Origin: Dactylonectria macrodidyma
Lineage: Eukaryota > Ascomycota > Sordariomycetes > Hypocreales > Nectriaceae
Length of the DNA: 64,000 nucleotides
Assembly: GCA_020744425.1 (NCBI GenBank)
Contig: JAGMUV010000013.1
Location: 558,001-622,000 of the forward strand
Reading direction: 5' to 3'
Shown here: one piece after another, positions 22,057-32,103 of the stretch
How the letters are laid out: every line of letters begins with the position of its first letter
How positions within the stretch are numbered: the stretch's first letter is position 1
Made by a program: the position numbers and the translations under genes
Notes under the pieces: generated by a model
Databases searched by the model: none
What the model was told of the DNA's origin: nothing
What the model saw: the letters and a program-made list of their open reading frames with translations, nothing else

Positions 22057-22431
22057 GATGGGGGACATTGCGAACACGTCAAATCAACAAGTCGCATAGT
22101 ATTCCTATCCATCTTAGTCATTACTCAGCTTTATAGAAAGGTAAGAGTTTAATAGCACAGGCTGTGTCAGACCCCTATTATTTTAGGAAAAGCCAGAAGT
22201 GGTTCTACATTTGATATTCGTTCTTATCCTTCGTATGTTACTTTGGAGGCACCTTGATCTGCTCGTCAGTCAGGTTTGCGTATCTGATTATAATATATCC
22301 TAGAGTAGCCACTATCTAACACAGGTTAGCTGAGCAAAATTCTTCCACTTTCTGGGACCTTCCATTTGCTACGTCTTAGTATAAAAGTGAATGCGGGTAC
22401 GCGGGTAGTGAGTTGGGATGTGGTCAAGGTG
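22057..22431. other. Intergenic, downstream of the ankyrin gene
   Basis: Separates the LINE relic from the stop of the ankyrin gene. No motif recognised; presumably the 3' untranslated region of the ankyrin gene plus decayed repeat sequence. Confidence 0.4.
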
Positions 22432-25400
22432 TTATTCAAGCAACCGCACGACGGCCTTGTGCCCCCTCTCGACAGCTATCGACAGCGGCGTCTGGCCATA
22501 GTTATCCGTCGACTCAAGCCCGGCGCCCTTCTCGAGTAGCAGCCGCACGACGGCCTCGTGCCCCTCCGCCGCAGCTCTCCACAGCGGCGTCTGGCCATAT
22601 TTATCATCCTTAGACTCAAGCTCGGCGCCCTTCTCGAGCAATAGCCGCACGACGGCCTCGTGCCCGTACTGGGCGGCTATCGAGAGCTGTGTATTATTAT
22701 ACTTCTCATCCTTAGACTCAAGCCCGGCGCCCTCCTCGAGCAGCAGCCGCACGACGGCCTCATGCCCCTTCGCAGCGGCTATCGACAGCGGCGTCTGGCC
22801 ATAGTTATCCTTCGACTCAAGCCCGGCGCCCTCCTCGAGCAGCAGCCGCACGACAGCCTCGTGTCCCTCCTCGGCGGCTATTGACAGCAGCGTCTGGCCA
22901 AAGTTATCCTTCGACTCAAGCCCGGCGCTCTCCTCGAGCAGCAGCCGCACGACGGCCTCATGCCCCTTCGCAGCGGCTATGAACAGCGGCGTCCAGCCAT
23001 ACTTATCCCTTGACTTAAGCCTAGCGCCCTTTTCGAGCAGTAGCCGCACGATGGCCTCGTGTCCCTTCGCGGCGGCTATTGACAGCGGCGTCTGGCTATA
23101 TTTATCATCCTTAGACTCAAGCTCGGCGCCCTTCTCAAGCAGCAGCCGCACGATGCTCTCATGCCCCTCCTGGGCGGCTATCCATAGCGGCGTCTGGCCA
23201 TATTTATCATCCTTAGACTCAAGCTCGGCGCCCTTCTCAAGCAGCAGCCGCACGATGCTCTCATGCTCCTCCTGGGCGGCTATCCACAGCGGCGTCTGGC
23301 CATATTTATCATCCTTAGACTCAAGCTCGGCGCCCTTCTCAAGCAGCAGCCGCACGACGCCCTCGTGCCCCTTCTCGGCGGCTATCGACAGCGGCGTCCG
23401 GCCATAGTTATTATCCTTCGACTCGAGCCTGGCACCCTTCTCGAGCAGCAGCCGCACGACAGCCTCGTGCCCCTTCGCGGTGGCTATCGACAGCGGCGTC
23501 TGGCTATAGTTATCTGTCGACTCGAGCCCGGCGCCCTTCTCGAGCAGCAGCCGCACGACGACCTCGTGTCGGTTCTCGACGGCTATCGACAGCGGCGTCC
23601 GGCCGTTTGCGCCTGGTCTGTTGGCGTCCACGTTCCCAGTGTTGAGGAGAAGCTTGGCGATATTCGCGTGCCCATTTTGGGCCGTCCAAAACAGCGGAGA
23701 CCGCGAATCCTTCTCCGATAGATCCAAGGACGCACCCTGGTCTATCAAAGCCTTCACGTATAGCTCGTAACCAAGTTCTGCGCAGTAGGAAATTGCCGTT
23801 CTGCCGCCTTCGTCTCGGCTATTTGGGTTTGCTTTCATCTCCAGAATTGCGCCTACAACTTCGCTCCAGTCATTCCGGACCGCTAGAGGAAGTGCTGGTT
23901 GTAGATATTCGGAACCAAAATCGCCCGTGGTGACAAAACATAGGTGGTATAATGCATCTGCCCTTCTGCTGTCTCGAATTGCTTGTACAAGCTGTTTTTT
24001 ATTTTCTTGTATTCCGCCGATGTCTTGGGGCGAGTCCTTCATTCTCTGCGCGACAGCCTCGTAGAAATCCAAAATCTCAGAGGCTCCCGGATCGTGGCCC
24101 GCGCTGCGATAGCTCTTGATCATCCACTCGACGCCACTTCTGCCGAATTTTTTTCTCTCGTCATCGGAATGCTGTGCAAGTGACCAGCGGTAGAGCTCAC
24201 CCGTCGCACGAAGTGCACTCCCAATGAGGCTTTTGCTGGCAGGCATCGGAGTCGATTCCCGGTCTCCGCCAAGCGGTTGAGAATAATGCCGACATGCCCA
24301 TTGCAATAAGGTTTCTGCTCGCTCCCATTCTGCTGCTTGGCGGTAAGTTTCGGCCCCTTTAATTAGCGCAGATAGCATGACTTCGGGGTCAGGATGGAGT
24401 TGGTTCCTAAGCGCAGGGATGATATATGATAAAGCGTCGAAATGGGATCCCATGCTGTTCTCTACGAATGCTTTCGCGAGAACAGTAACTACTGGATTGT
24501 CCAGTTGAACATTGCCGGCACTCTCCACGACAGTTGCCTTGCCTATAGTCAAAAGTCCCGCCAGTGAGCTCGTCAGTGCGATGAAGAGCTCCTGAGTACA
24601 AATGTCGAGTAGCGAATGGTTTATCGGAAAGAACTGGACCTTGACTTGCTGGTCTGGGCGCTGGATTGGTGTGGTTGCAGCGCGAGTTGAACCCGAAGCT
24701 CCGGATCCCAGCGATTTGTGAACCAAATTCCAACCACAGAATCGCCGCGATAGTCGACCTGATTTTGACTGATCCGATGGCTGCTTCCCCGGCATCTGCA
24801 CTCTTTCCCAGTCTTTTCCGCTGTCACGCAGTTTCCACAGATCGGCGATGCCGTAATTGTCGTGGTTGTCGATAGTGAGGATGGCCTCGGAGGAAGTCAC
24901 CGCGTTAGGGCCAAGCCAGAGGCTCATCTCACCTTGTATGTTGGTTTTCTCATCCCAGCGCTCGTCATCAGTGCCGGCGGAAACAATCCTCACCGCCTCG
25001 ACTGATTCAGCCCGAGACTTTATGTTCCCAGGGTCTTTTTTATCTGCAACGCGTTCATCGGAAAGCAAAGACCACATCCAGAGCCCTAAGATCGCCTCTA
25101 GTTGTGCAGAGTCAATGCTCCAACTGGCTTTGGTTGATCCAGGCGATGGCGGTTTTAGAGTGACGCTAATTGGGTGTTGATAGCGCGTCACACCACTGTC
25201 AAGGTGGAGGGACATAGCTGATGTAATTTGGAGCATAATATCCTCTACGTATAGTCTCTTCCAAGGGAGCCTTTCTGAAGCTTGACAAATGGTGGCGGAC
25301 AGTTTCCGTGCATTTGTGCGGACTTTGACATAGTCGTCTTTCCACTTCTGACATTCTGGATCTTCAATGTTACTAAATGAGATATGGCCCGTCAAACAAG

Positions 25401-26943
25401 AAAGTCGGGCTCGGATTCGAAGCAAATCCTCGCTATTGACCTGGTCCTTCCCGGACGTGGCAGGAGACTGAGGGTTGTTCATCGGGCCAGATATGGGTTT
25501 ACCATCGAGAGCTTCCATGCCGGTCCGAGAAGAAAGTTCATGGGACTGAGACACGTTTGGCGAACCGTTGCTCGGCGTCTCGGCTTCTGTGGCCTGCTCG
25601 TGCTGACCAGTAATGTGCCAGAACGATCCCTTCTGCGGTTCTTGCAGAGCAATCTGAAACGCTAGCCAGTCAAGCTCATGACCCTCAACCAGATCAGGCA
25701 TTTTCGCCAGCATGTTGTCGTCCCTGCCAAGGCGCTGCATGCGGAGGAGTCCACGCAAGATGCTCATGACAACGGTGATACCCAACTGCATGAGAGAGAC
25801 CCAAGCCGACATTCCACGCAGGCCGATGAATTGCATTATATAGCCGACCAGCACGGCTGAGACAGCAGCAATGGTATATGCCTCAAATCTCTCGTCAAAG
25901 GTCTTCTTAGACGACGTCCAGCAAAGGAGGGGGTCGTCTTTCTTGTCGAAATATGCGAATGGGTCAAAAGTTTGGTCGCCGATGACTTGCGAGCCGGGTT
26001 GGAGCCAGAGAAGGCGGCTTCGGTCCGCGAATTCAGGCTCGCGTTTATAACGAAGTTCGTGCGTAGTTTGTCCGATCAGTGCGGCGCAGCTCCACATGCC
26101 GCCACACATAAGGACTGTGCCTGCGATGAACATGACTGGTGCGTAGTTTCTGGAGGCTGGTGTCTCTGCGTTATTGATATTCCAGCGAAGAATCCAAACG
26201 CCAACACCGGCCAGAGCGAGGACGCCAGCTTGGAGGACGAATCCTACGACAGCTACTGTGGAAAATACCCAGTCGGGCTGCTTTTTGATCCCGACATTGA
26301 GAGAGAGATTGGGCTTTGGAGCGAATGGCGGTGGCGTGTCGTCCTGTCCGTTATTCTGCGTGTCGTCGTCCTGCGTGTTTCTGCTCCTTGGTATGGAGCC
26401 TCGCGCTATGGTCCAGCCGGCGGCGTTCGATTCATCGCCGGAATTGGCTCCCGCATACTCCTCGAGGTAATTCCGGAACAGATACAATCGTGCCTCGTCT
26501 GTACCTGGACTAGGATTCTGCACTTCCGGGCCGCAGCGCGGAACGTAGACGAGCTCGAGGATATTTGGCCGGCCGAGAACGCGAGTGATACCGCCTTTGT
26601 TAAATAGCTCGCACACATCGCGGCTCGTGGACGTGCACAATTCGGCCTCGACAACGCCGTCACCTTCCTGAGATCTGCCAATAAAGGCGCGGAGGGATGA
26701 GTGGCCGCACACTCGAATGGTGGAGATGACCGCAGTAAGGATCCCGATTGGAGCCATAGCAAAGATAAAATAGTCTAGAAAGGATGTGCTCTCACTTAGG
26801 TATTGCCTGGTCATGGATTCGCCGAAGAGAACGAGAAGAGGGCCTAGGTCTGTGGCTAGATTGTTGGAGAAATCGGACAGGTCGTCGGCGTTAACGCCAA
26901 CAACAGCGACGGCGCAGACGATGAAGAGCCAGCATTTCGGCAT
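22432..26943 (-). CDS. Multi-pass membrane protein with C-terminal ankyrin repeats, 1,503 aa
   Basis: Single long exon. Residues 1-19 look like a signal peptide (MPKCWLFIVCAVAVVGVNA). Hydrophobic segments follow at about 56-78, 225-252, 266-291 and 356-397 (the last probably two helices), so it is anchored in the plasma or an internal membrane. Residues about 400-1010 are a long soluble region with no nucleotide-binding motif I can see; it is not an NLR. From about 1010 there are three diverged ankyrin repeats. From about 1118 to the end come eleven nearly identical 33-34 residue units of the form GHEAVVRLLLEKGA-LESKD-YGQTPLSIAA plus a truncated last one ending VVRLLE. Ankyrin tracts bind proteins; the ligand is unknown. 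The layout (signal, helices, long linker, ankyrins) recurs in uncharacterised fungal proteins. The abrupt end within a repeat may reflect loss of downstream repeats. Confidence 0.85.
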   Translation of the reverse strand: MPKCWLFIVCAVAVVGVNADDLSDFSNNLATDLGPLLVLFGESMTRQYLSESTSFLDYFIFAMAPIGILTAVISTIRVCGHSSLRAFIGRSQEGDGVVEAELCTSTSRDVCELFNKGGITRVLGRPNILELVYVPRCGPEVQNPSPGTDEARLYLFRNYLEEYAGANSGDESNAAGWTIARGSIPRSRNTQDDDTQNNGQDDTPPPFAPKPNLSLNVGIKKQPDWVFSTVAVVGFVLQAGVLALAGVGVWILRWNINNAETPASRNYAPVMFIAGTVLMCGGMWSCAALIGQTTHELRYKREPEFADRSRLLWLQPGSQVIGDQTFDPFAYFDKKDDPLLCWTSSKKTFDERFEAYTIAAVSAVLVGYIMQFIGLRGMSAWVSLMQLGITVVMSILRGLLRMQRLGRDDNMLAKMPDLVEGHELDWLAFQIALQEPQKGSFWHITGQHEQATEAETPSNGSPNVSQSHELSSRTGMEALDGKPISGPMNNPQSPATSGKDQVNSEDLLRIRARLSCLTGHISFSNIEDPECQKWKDDYVKVRTNARKLSATICQASERLPWKRLYVEDIMLQITSAMSLHLDSGVTRYQHPISVTLKPPSPGSTKASWSIDSAQLEAILGLWMWSLLSDERVADKKDPGNIKSRAESVEAVRIVSAGTDDERWDEKTNIQGEMSLWLGPNAVTSSEAILTIDNHDNYGIADLWKLRDSGKDWERVQMPGKQPSDQSKSGRLSRRFCGWNLVHKSLGSGASGSTRAATTPIQRPDQQVKVQFFPINHSLLDICTQELFIALTSSLAGLLTIGKATVVESAGNVQLDNPVVTVLAKAFVENSMGSHFDALSYIIPALRNQLHPDPEVMLSALIKGAETYRQAAEWERAETLLQWACRHYSQPLGGDRESTPMPASKSLIGSALRATGELYRWSLAQHSDDERKKFGRSGVEWMIKSYRSAGHDPGASEILDFYEAVAQRMKDSPQDIGGIQENKKQLVQAIRDSRRADALYHLCFVTTGDFGSEYLQPALPLAVRNDWSEVVGAILEMKANPNSRDEGGRTAISYCAELGYELYVKALIDQGASLDLSEKDSRSPLFWTAQNGHANIAKLLLNTGNVDANRPGANGRTPLSIAVENRHEVVVRLLLEKGAGLESTDNYSQTPLSIATAKGHEAVVRLLLEKGARLESKDNNYGRTPLSIAAEKGHEGVVRLLLEKGAELESKDDKYGQTPLWIAAQEEHESIVRLLLEKGAELESKDDKYGQTPLWIAAQEGHESIVRLLLEKGAELESKDDKYSQTPLSIAAAKGHEAIVRLLLEKGARLKSRDKYGWTPLFIAAAKGHEAVVRLLLEESAGLESKDNFGQTLLSIAAEEGHEAVVRLLLEEGAGLESKDNYGQTPLSIAAAKGHEAVVRLLLEEGAGLESKDEKYNNTQLSIAAQYGHEAVVRLLLEKGAELESKDDKYGQTPLWRAAAEGHEAVVRLLLEKGAGLESTDNYGQTPLSIAVERGHKAVVRLLE
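22440..23600. repeat. Coding minisatellite: 99/102-bp ankyrin units
   Basis: The DNA of the last eleven ankyrin units is repeated almost verbatim. Unit length alternates between 99 and 102 bp (an extra codon in the DDKYG/DNNYG variants). The three adjacent 102-bp units at about 23,095-23,400 differ at only a few bases. This points to recent unequal exchange or gene conversion. Confidence 0.9.
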
Positions 26944-27785
26944 GGCTGCATTTGGTTGAGAAGGGTAGGGCGGGTCACTGGTGGTTTATTGTTCCCGAAA
27001 CTGTTGCTATGTGAATCTGGCGAGGACAGGGAGGAGCGTTTGTGGGCTCTTCCACCACGGTCGTAAGGCTGCAGAGCTGGGGGGGAAACCAGTTGCGGAC
27101 GGGAATGGTGTGCTTGACAGCTTTCGTTGCAGGTCGAGGGAACGGGACGCTTCTCCCTAATAGACCGCTCTAGCACGAGATGAGAAAACTGGGCTTGTCA
27201 CTATTGGTCGTAGTTGGTTGCCACGGGCAGGAAAGGAAATTGCTCACTGGGACTAATAATACAAGCCACATATTATGGAAATAGCACTGTCTGCATGATG
27301 GGTGGCCTATTAGCTATCGCATTTCAGCGATGTTAATCACCTTGTAGATGCTTTCTTTTGCGATAGCCACTTTACACAAACCGCGCAAATGATCCTCGCG
27401 GATTGAAGTGTGGACGGATGGTGTGCTTGTCCCAAGGATTTGATTAGTGTTGACGTGGATATCCACAGCACGGCCCACGTCGACCGGCATGAGCTGAGGA
27501 CGGGAAGTGGGTCATGGAATTCTGTCGATGTCGTGTCTGTCTGATAGAGCTCAGCTCTGCTGACCGTTTCGCGAGGCTTGCTGCTCGGAAGTGGTGAGGC
27601 TGAGGGAACTAGTGATTGTCGGCACCCAAAGTGGGCCTTTGGGACAATACCTGCACAGGATGGGAGGTGATTGTGAGATTCGGCCGAAGTCTGGGGATCA
27701 CACCTGCCACAACCGCATAAGCAACAAACCAGGATCGGGACGTGGCAAGCTGTTATGGCAAGCTGTTAATGCAAGCGTTTGTTTT
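26944..27785. other. Upstream region of the ankyrin gene; intergenic
   Basis: Contains the presumed promoter and leader of the ankyrin gene at its left end. No other coding feature is supported. The right end approaches the piggyBac-like relic. Confidence 0.4.
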
Positions 27786-29901
27786 GCGCTCTTGCTGTTG
27801 TTGGACGACCCCCGACTCAGCCCCTCTATCCCTTTGAGTGGCATAAGCCTCCACCCCCTTGCAATAGCCAAGGTACAAGGAGTGACCTAGAGCGGGGTCA
27901 GAATCAACACCACACATTTCCTCACACAACGCGTTCTTTGCATTCCTATGGATTCCCAACAGGCCTGCAGCGAGGCAGTCAACGCCTACGATGACAACAG
28001 CTTTATACGTGTTGGTAATAGCCGCCGCGAGCAAGCTGCTAATAACACCTGCCGGCCAATAGAAAAGCCGGTTCCGGACCGCGGCTACAACTTTGAGCCG
28101 ATGGACCTAGGTCCAAGCCGGGCCCCTACCATCGCAGCTTTGCCCCAGGAGCCGCTATTGCTATTCCAGGAATTCCTACCTATTTTCCTAGTAGAAGATG
28201 GGTCGGCTATACTAATAGCTGGGTTAGTTACCTATTGCAGCAGCACAAAGCCGGAAGCCGTAGGTTAAAGCCGCAGTCATGGTTGCTCGAATGGACACCA
28301 ATCTCTTCCCTAGAAATCTACATATGGATTGCAATCTTAATATATATGCGAATTCATAAGGAACCGAAGATCAAGGACTATTAGCAGGCTTCTGGGCCAG
28401 GGAAGATATGTACTACGCATCCAGTCATTAAATGGATGCCTTTATGGCGTTTCTAGCTAATATCACAGCATCTCCGTCTCTTTGACTACGCAACTATCGA
28501 TACGAACCCTGATGTGTCCTTCTGCGGCCGGACCTTTAGCCGGGTTAACGCCTGGTCTGACCACATACAGTATATATCTACCGTTTTCTACAGCCCGGGC
28601 ACATCAATCGCTGTAGATGAGGGTATGGTCCGCTTCCTCGGCCGGTCTCGTGAGACTACAACCGTCGCTAATAAACCGATACTAACGGGCTTCAAAGTGT
28701 GGTCTGTGGCCTAAAGGGGTTATTTGATGCGGTGGATTTGGCACAGGCCGGGCTGGAGGTTCGGGCCCGTAGGGGTCCGGCCGGTTCGACGGCTGCGGCA
28801 AGGGACACAGCTACGGCAGAGCCGGCGGCAGATATGAGAGAGGAAGACAGTCTATCTGAACCCGACCCAAGCCGTGGTTGTTGCCCTAGTAAATCTGCTG
28901 CCGGAATCCACATATCACGTCTTTCTCGATAACCTATTCTCTTCTACTGACCTATTTCGCCGGTTCCGTCAGCTAGGTCACGGAGCCACAGGCATAGCTC
29001 GCTGTAACTATAGCTTACACACATCCCTAGCTAAGCTGAAAGAGAAGGATAATACAGCTGACGGCAGCCTCGAATTCAATGTTCTTAAGGCTATCCTTAC
29101 GATAGATAATAAGGTCAGTTACTAGGACACTATTAGCTATATTTCCCTTACTAATTTGTCTTCCGCTAGGTCAATTAGATCGCATGGAAAGATAATGCTC
29201 TCGTGCTATTCTTATTAACCGTATTTCTGGCAATAATAGAAGCGTCTGCTTACGGAAGAAGCTGATAATAGACAAAATTCAAGCATGGCTAATACAGTGT
29301 TTTTTTGCTAGTAGCCAGGTGAAAGAGATTTCTATCCCATCTATCGCTACTACCTACAATGACGAGATGAACGCTGTAGACCGCGGTGACTAGCTACGGG
29401 CTTATTGGAGCCCTAACCGCCGTGTCCGTAGGGGCGGTTGGAAAGCCCTAGCTTAGGACTTTTTGCTAGAAATAGCCCTTATGAATAGCTTCCTTTTACA
29501 GAAAAGAGGTCAGCCATAATGGAAGCCAAAGGACAGTCAGGTTAAGTGGCGGCAGCAGCTTATCTATAACCTTATTAAGACCTATGCCTCAGAGACGCAG
29601 TCTCAGAAGAGGTTTCGAACGGGAGATGAATTTATGCCTATCTCACAGTATAATCTAGTCCGCAAAGGGAAATCGGAATGCCTTGCCTGTCAAGGCTGTC
29701 AAATGGGTCGGACCCGTAAGCGCAAAAGGAAGGCTCCGTTGTCTGCTGTAAGTGGGAATAGCCGAAGGGAGCCGCAGTCACGATGGCGTTATTAGGAGTG
29801 TAATTGAGAACACACTGTTTCACCCTCTAGAAATGGCGATATCCTAATCGGGTAAGGCGCTCTTGCTTTTATTAGACGACCCCCGACTCAGCCCCCCTAT
29901 C
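27786..29901 (+). mobile_element. piggyBac-like DNA transposon relic, bracketed by 45-bp direct repeats
   Basis: The core is a decayed DDE_Tnp_1_7 transposase. It is bracketed by two copies of a 45-bp sequence in the same orientation (27,786-27,830 and 29,857-29,901, about 41 of 45 identical), starting GCGCTCTTGCT and containing GACGACCCCCGACTCAGCCC. piggyBac elements normally end in inverted repeats at TTAA sites, which I could not find, so the true ends of the element remain unresolved and may differ from these limits. Confidence 0.6.
27948..29795 (+). pseudogene. piggyBac-type transposase (DDE_Tnp_1_7), broken
   Basis: Family landmarks appear in order across shifting frames: EIYIWIAILIYM-IHKEP-IKDY (near 28,315-28,380), HPVIKWMPLWRF (near 28,425), SFCGRTFSRVNAWSDHIQ (near 28,520), AVDEGMVRFLGRSRETTTVANKPI (near 28,615, first catalytic Asp), TYHVFLDNLFSSTDLFRRFRQLGHGATGIAR (near 28,910, second Asp), and NDEMNAVDRGD (near 29,355, third Asp). 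A C-terminal Cys-containing tail (CLACQGC) ends at TAG 29,793-29,795. The frame is interrupted by stops, such as TAG/TAA where Trp or Gln is expected, and by frameshifts near 28,255 and 28,720. It probably encodes no product. Confidence 0.8.
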
Positions 29902-29926
29902 ATCCATAGCGGAGGATAAATAACCT

Positions 29927-30159
29927 TGTTGAAATGGACCATATTAGAACACCTAGGCGCAGGGTAGTCACGTAAAGCAAGGGAGTCTTTCGTGACCGAA
30001 TCGGGGAGGGCTCGCCGAGCCCTCGCTAGGCTAGACCGGGCTAGGAAGTTAGGAACAGCTATACCTCCCTGACCTCAAGGGGCGGGAGCTTAAGGAGAAG
30101 CTACACAATACACACACACGTTACAGGGTCATCATCGTGGTCACCTATGCTATCCAACA
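29927..30159. mobile_element. 233-bp solo LTR (short-LTR family)
   Basis: Starts TGTTGAAATGG and ends CTATCCAACA, so it has the TG...CA termini of an LTR. It aligns over its length with the 232-bp element at 56,590-56,821. Shared blocks include GGCTCGCCGAGCC, CTCCCTGACCT-AAGGGGCGGG and the ACAATACACACACACGTT region. The flanks AACCT (left) and AGTCT (right) match at three of five positions and may be a decayed target duplication. No internal domain is present. Confidence 0.7.
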
Positions 30160-30713
30160 AGTCTACCCTTTTGCTTTCATTATGCCTGATTGCTCTATGC
30201 CGCGAGATTGTGACACGGCACATGGAGTCAATACCTGGTACGTAATCCGACACATTTTCTATTTGGGGAATGTTCAGCAAGCCTTTCAGGTCGGTCTGTC
30301 AAGCTGCGAAATCTATTGGAGATGGCCTTCGTAAATTTGCTTGGCGCGATGGGCTGATTGGCCTGGAGAAGCATGTGTGTCTTTTGATGACCCGACTGCT
30401 GTAAAGCGTAAATACGAGCGGGGCATTAGCGGCTAGGCAAGGTGAAAAGCGGTTATGATTCGTTGTTCCCAGCCCGTATTGCAAGGGAAGCAGCGGCACG
30501 GTGCCAGGGTTGGTCATCCGATGTAAGCGTCCCAATAACTTAGGAATGAATACCATTCTGAAGGATGGCGGGTGGCTGCGACTAGCGACACTTCCTGGGA
30601 AGTTGGAAGGCTGACTGGGCTATTCTGGCATACTTAAGGTGCGGGGTGGGCGTCAATTAAGTTAGCTCACGCTCTTTATCATTTACCTGGGGTTTTTGAG
30701 ATAAACTAAAGAT
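30160..30713. other. Intergenic, promoter region of the secreted-protein gene
   Basis: No coding feature is supported. The last 100 bases include the likely leader of the gene at 30,714. Confidence 0.4.
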
Positions 30714-31764
30714 ATGAAGTGTTCTCTGTACGCCTCCGTAGTCGTCGCTCTCGCCGCCGCGTGGAGCTCCGCGGCTTCGGTCTCCACCCGCCCGCCCGCG
30801 TATCCGCGAACCCGTACGCTTGTTAGCCTTCACCCGTCGAAGGTCCAGGTTCTTTCCGACCCGGATTACAATCTCTGGCGCATTAATGGTTCTGCCCCTG
30901 CCCCAGCTAGGTTCAAGGCCAATGGTCTCGGTTTCACGCTGTCTACGACTAAAACTGGCGCGAAGTTGAGCGGCGGCGTGAATAAGCCCGTCTACACGAA
31001 ACCCCTTCCGTCGGTCGGGCAGAGGCTCATCGGCACTGGGATAACCACCAAGGCGGATGGCGGATCCATTACGTTGACGATTACCGGCTTGCCGGCCGGT
31101 CAGCATTCAATTTCTACGTGGCATAACTCGTGGGCGGACCTAGACAAAATCCCGACAGTCGCCGTGATAATCGACGGTGTGTCCCATATATCGGTATGTC
31201 ATGGACTACATTCTAGCATAGAGCCCACAATGTTCACATTTCACTTCAGGGGAGGCCCCAATCCGCCCAGGAACGCAACATGTTTGACTCGGCCGCGTCT
31301 TTCGCTTTCTTCGACAGTAAGGGAGGCACAGTCAAGGTTGTCTACAAGCCGACTGGCGGCAACATATACCTCAACGGCTTCGAGATTGACAGTGAGAGCG
31401 TCGGGCGGCAAATCCGCTTTCCGCGCCCCGAGCACCGGAGCGGGAAGGTCCCGGCCAAGAACGGAGCTGTAACCGCCTCGTGGTTACCGACCTTTGACGT
31501 TGACGGTGGCATTTATGACGTGTACTTTGGCACCTCGCCTGACAAGTTGAACAATGTTGCCACGAAGTTGCTTGATCCTAAGACCACATTTCGGGGTGAG
31601 TGAACCCGATTGTTTATGGCTCTATTAAGCCCCTTCGGCCACATTTTATTGACAAATCTGCAGGTCTATCCTCTGGAAAGACGTATTACTGGAGGGTCGA
31701 CGTTTCTTCGAGTTGGGATGACATTGTGCATTTGGGCCGCACTTGGTCTTTCCGCGTTGCGTAG
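30714..31764 (+). CDS. Secreted two-domain beta-sandwich protein (malectin-like plus FnIII-like), 308 aa
   Basis: Exons are 30,714-31,193, 31,250-31,595 and 31,664-31,764. Introns have GTATGT and GTGAGT donors and CAG acceptors, and the joined frame is 308 codons. Residues 1-22 are a signal peptide, so the protein is secreted. The first domain (ITLTITGLPAGQHSISTWHNSW ... VKVVYKPTGGNIYLNGFEID) resembles the malectin/CBM-like sandwich of fungal polysaccharide-active enzymes. The second (VTASWLPTFDVDGGIYDVYFGTS ... GKTYYWRVD ... GRTWSF) is FnIII-like. In relatives I recall, such a pair precedes a catalytic pectate-lyase-type domain. Here TAG follows WSFRVA, so any catalytic part is missing. The stop could derive from CAG by C-to-T. 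It is either a short carbohydrate-binding protein or a truncated enzyme. Confidence 0.7.
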
Positions 31765-32103
31765 CTTGCTCACGTCGACGCAAGTGGCTGCAAGAAGCTT
31801 CTTGGATACTAGTAACTGCGATTTAAACTAAATCAGCTAGTAGTGGGATGATGCAATGGGTGTTGAGTCATTCTTTCTAATAACAGTGGGTACTATGAAT
31901 GCAATGTGTGCAAATGGGCAGCTGCTTTCGACATCGATGTCTATTGTCTGTAAGAATCACTATCACACACTCTAGGTATTATGAATCATATTGGAAAGTT
32001 CTTAGCATTGTGCAAGATTGCTAAACTCCTCTGCAATATTACTATCTAATGCTCCCAAGATTCACGTAGGTTTCTTATGTTATTCAGATCTAGGCCAAGC
32101 CAG
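31765..32103. other. Intergenic between convergent genes
   Basis: Downstream sequence of the secreted-protein gene and the F-box pseudogene, without recognisable features. Confidence 0.4.

Noticed and set aside
22432..23721. Plus-strand Ser/Pro- and Leu/Gln-rich repeat ORFs
   Set aside because: Antisense reading of the ankyrin coding repeats.
22432..26943. NLR-type (NACHT/NB-ARC) immune receptor
   Set aside because: No P-loop or Walker B motif visible in residues 1-1,010; the N-terminal half has signal peptide and membrane helices instead.
27786..29901. Non-autonomous LTR retrotransposon interpretation of the 45-bp direct repeats
   Set aside because: The repeats are far too short for LTRs, lack TG...CA ends, and the enclosed gene is a DDE_Tnp_1_7 transposase.
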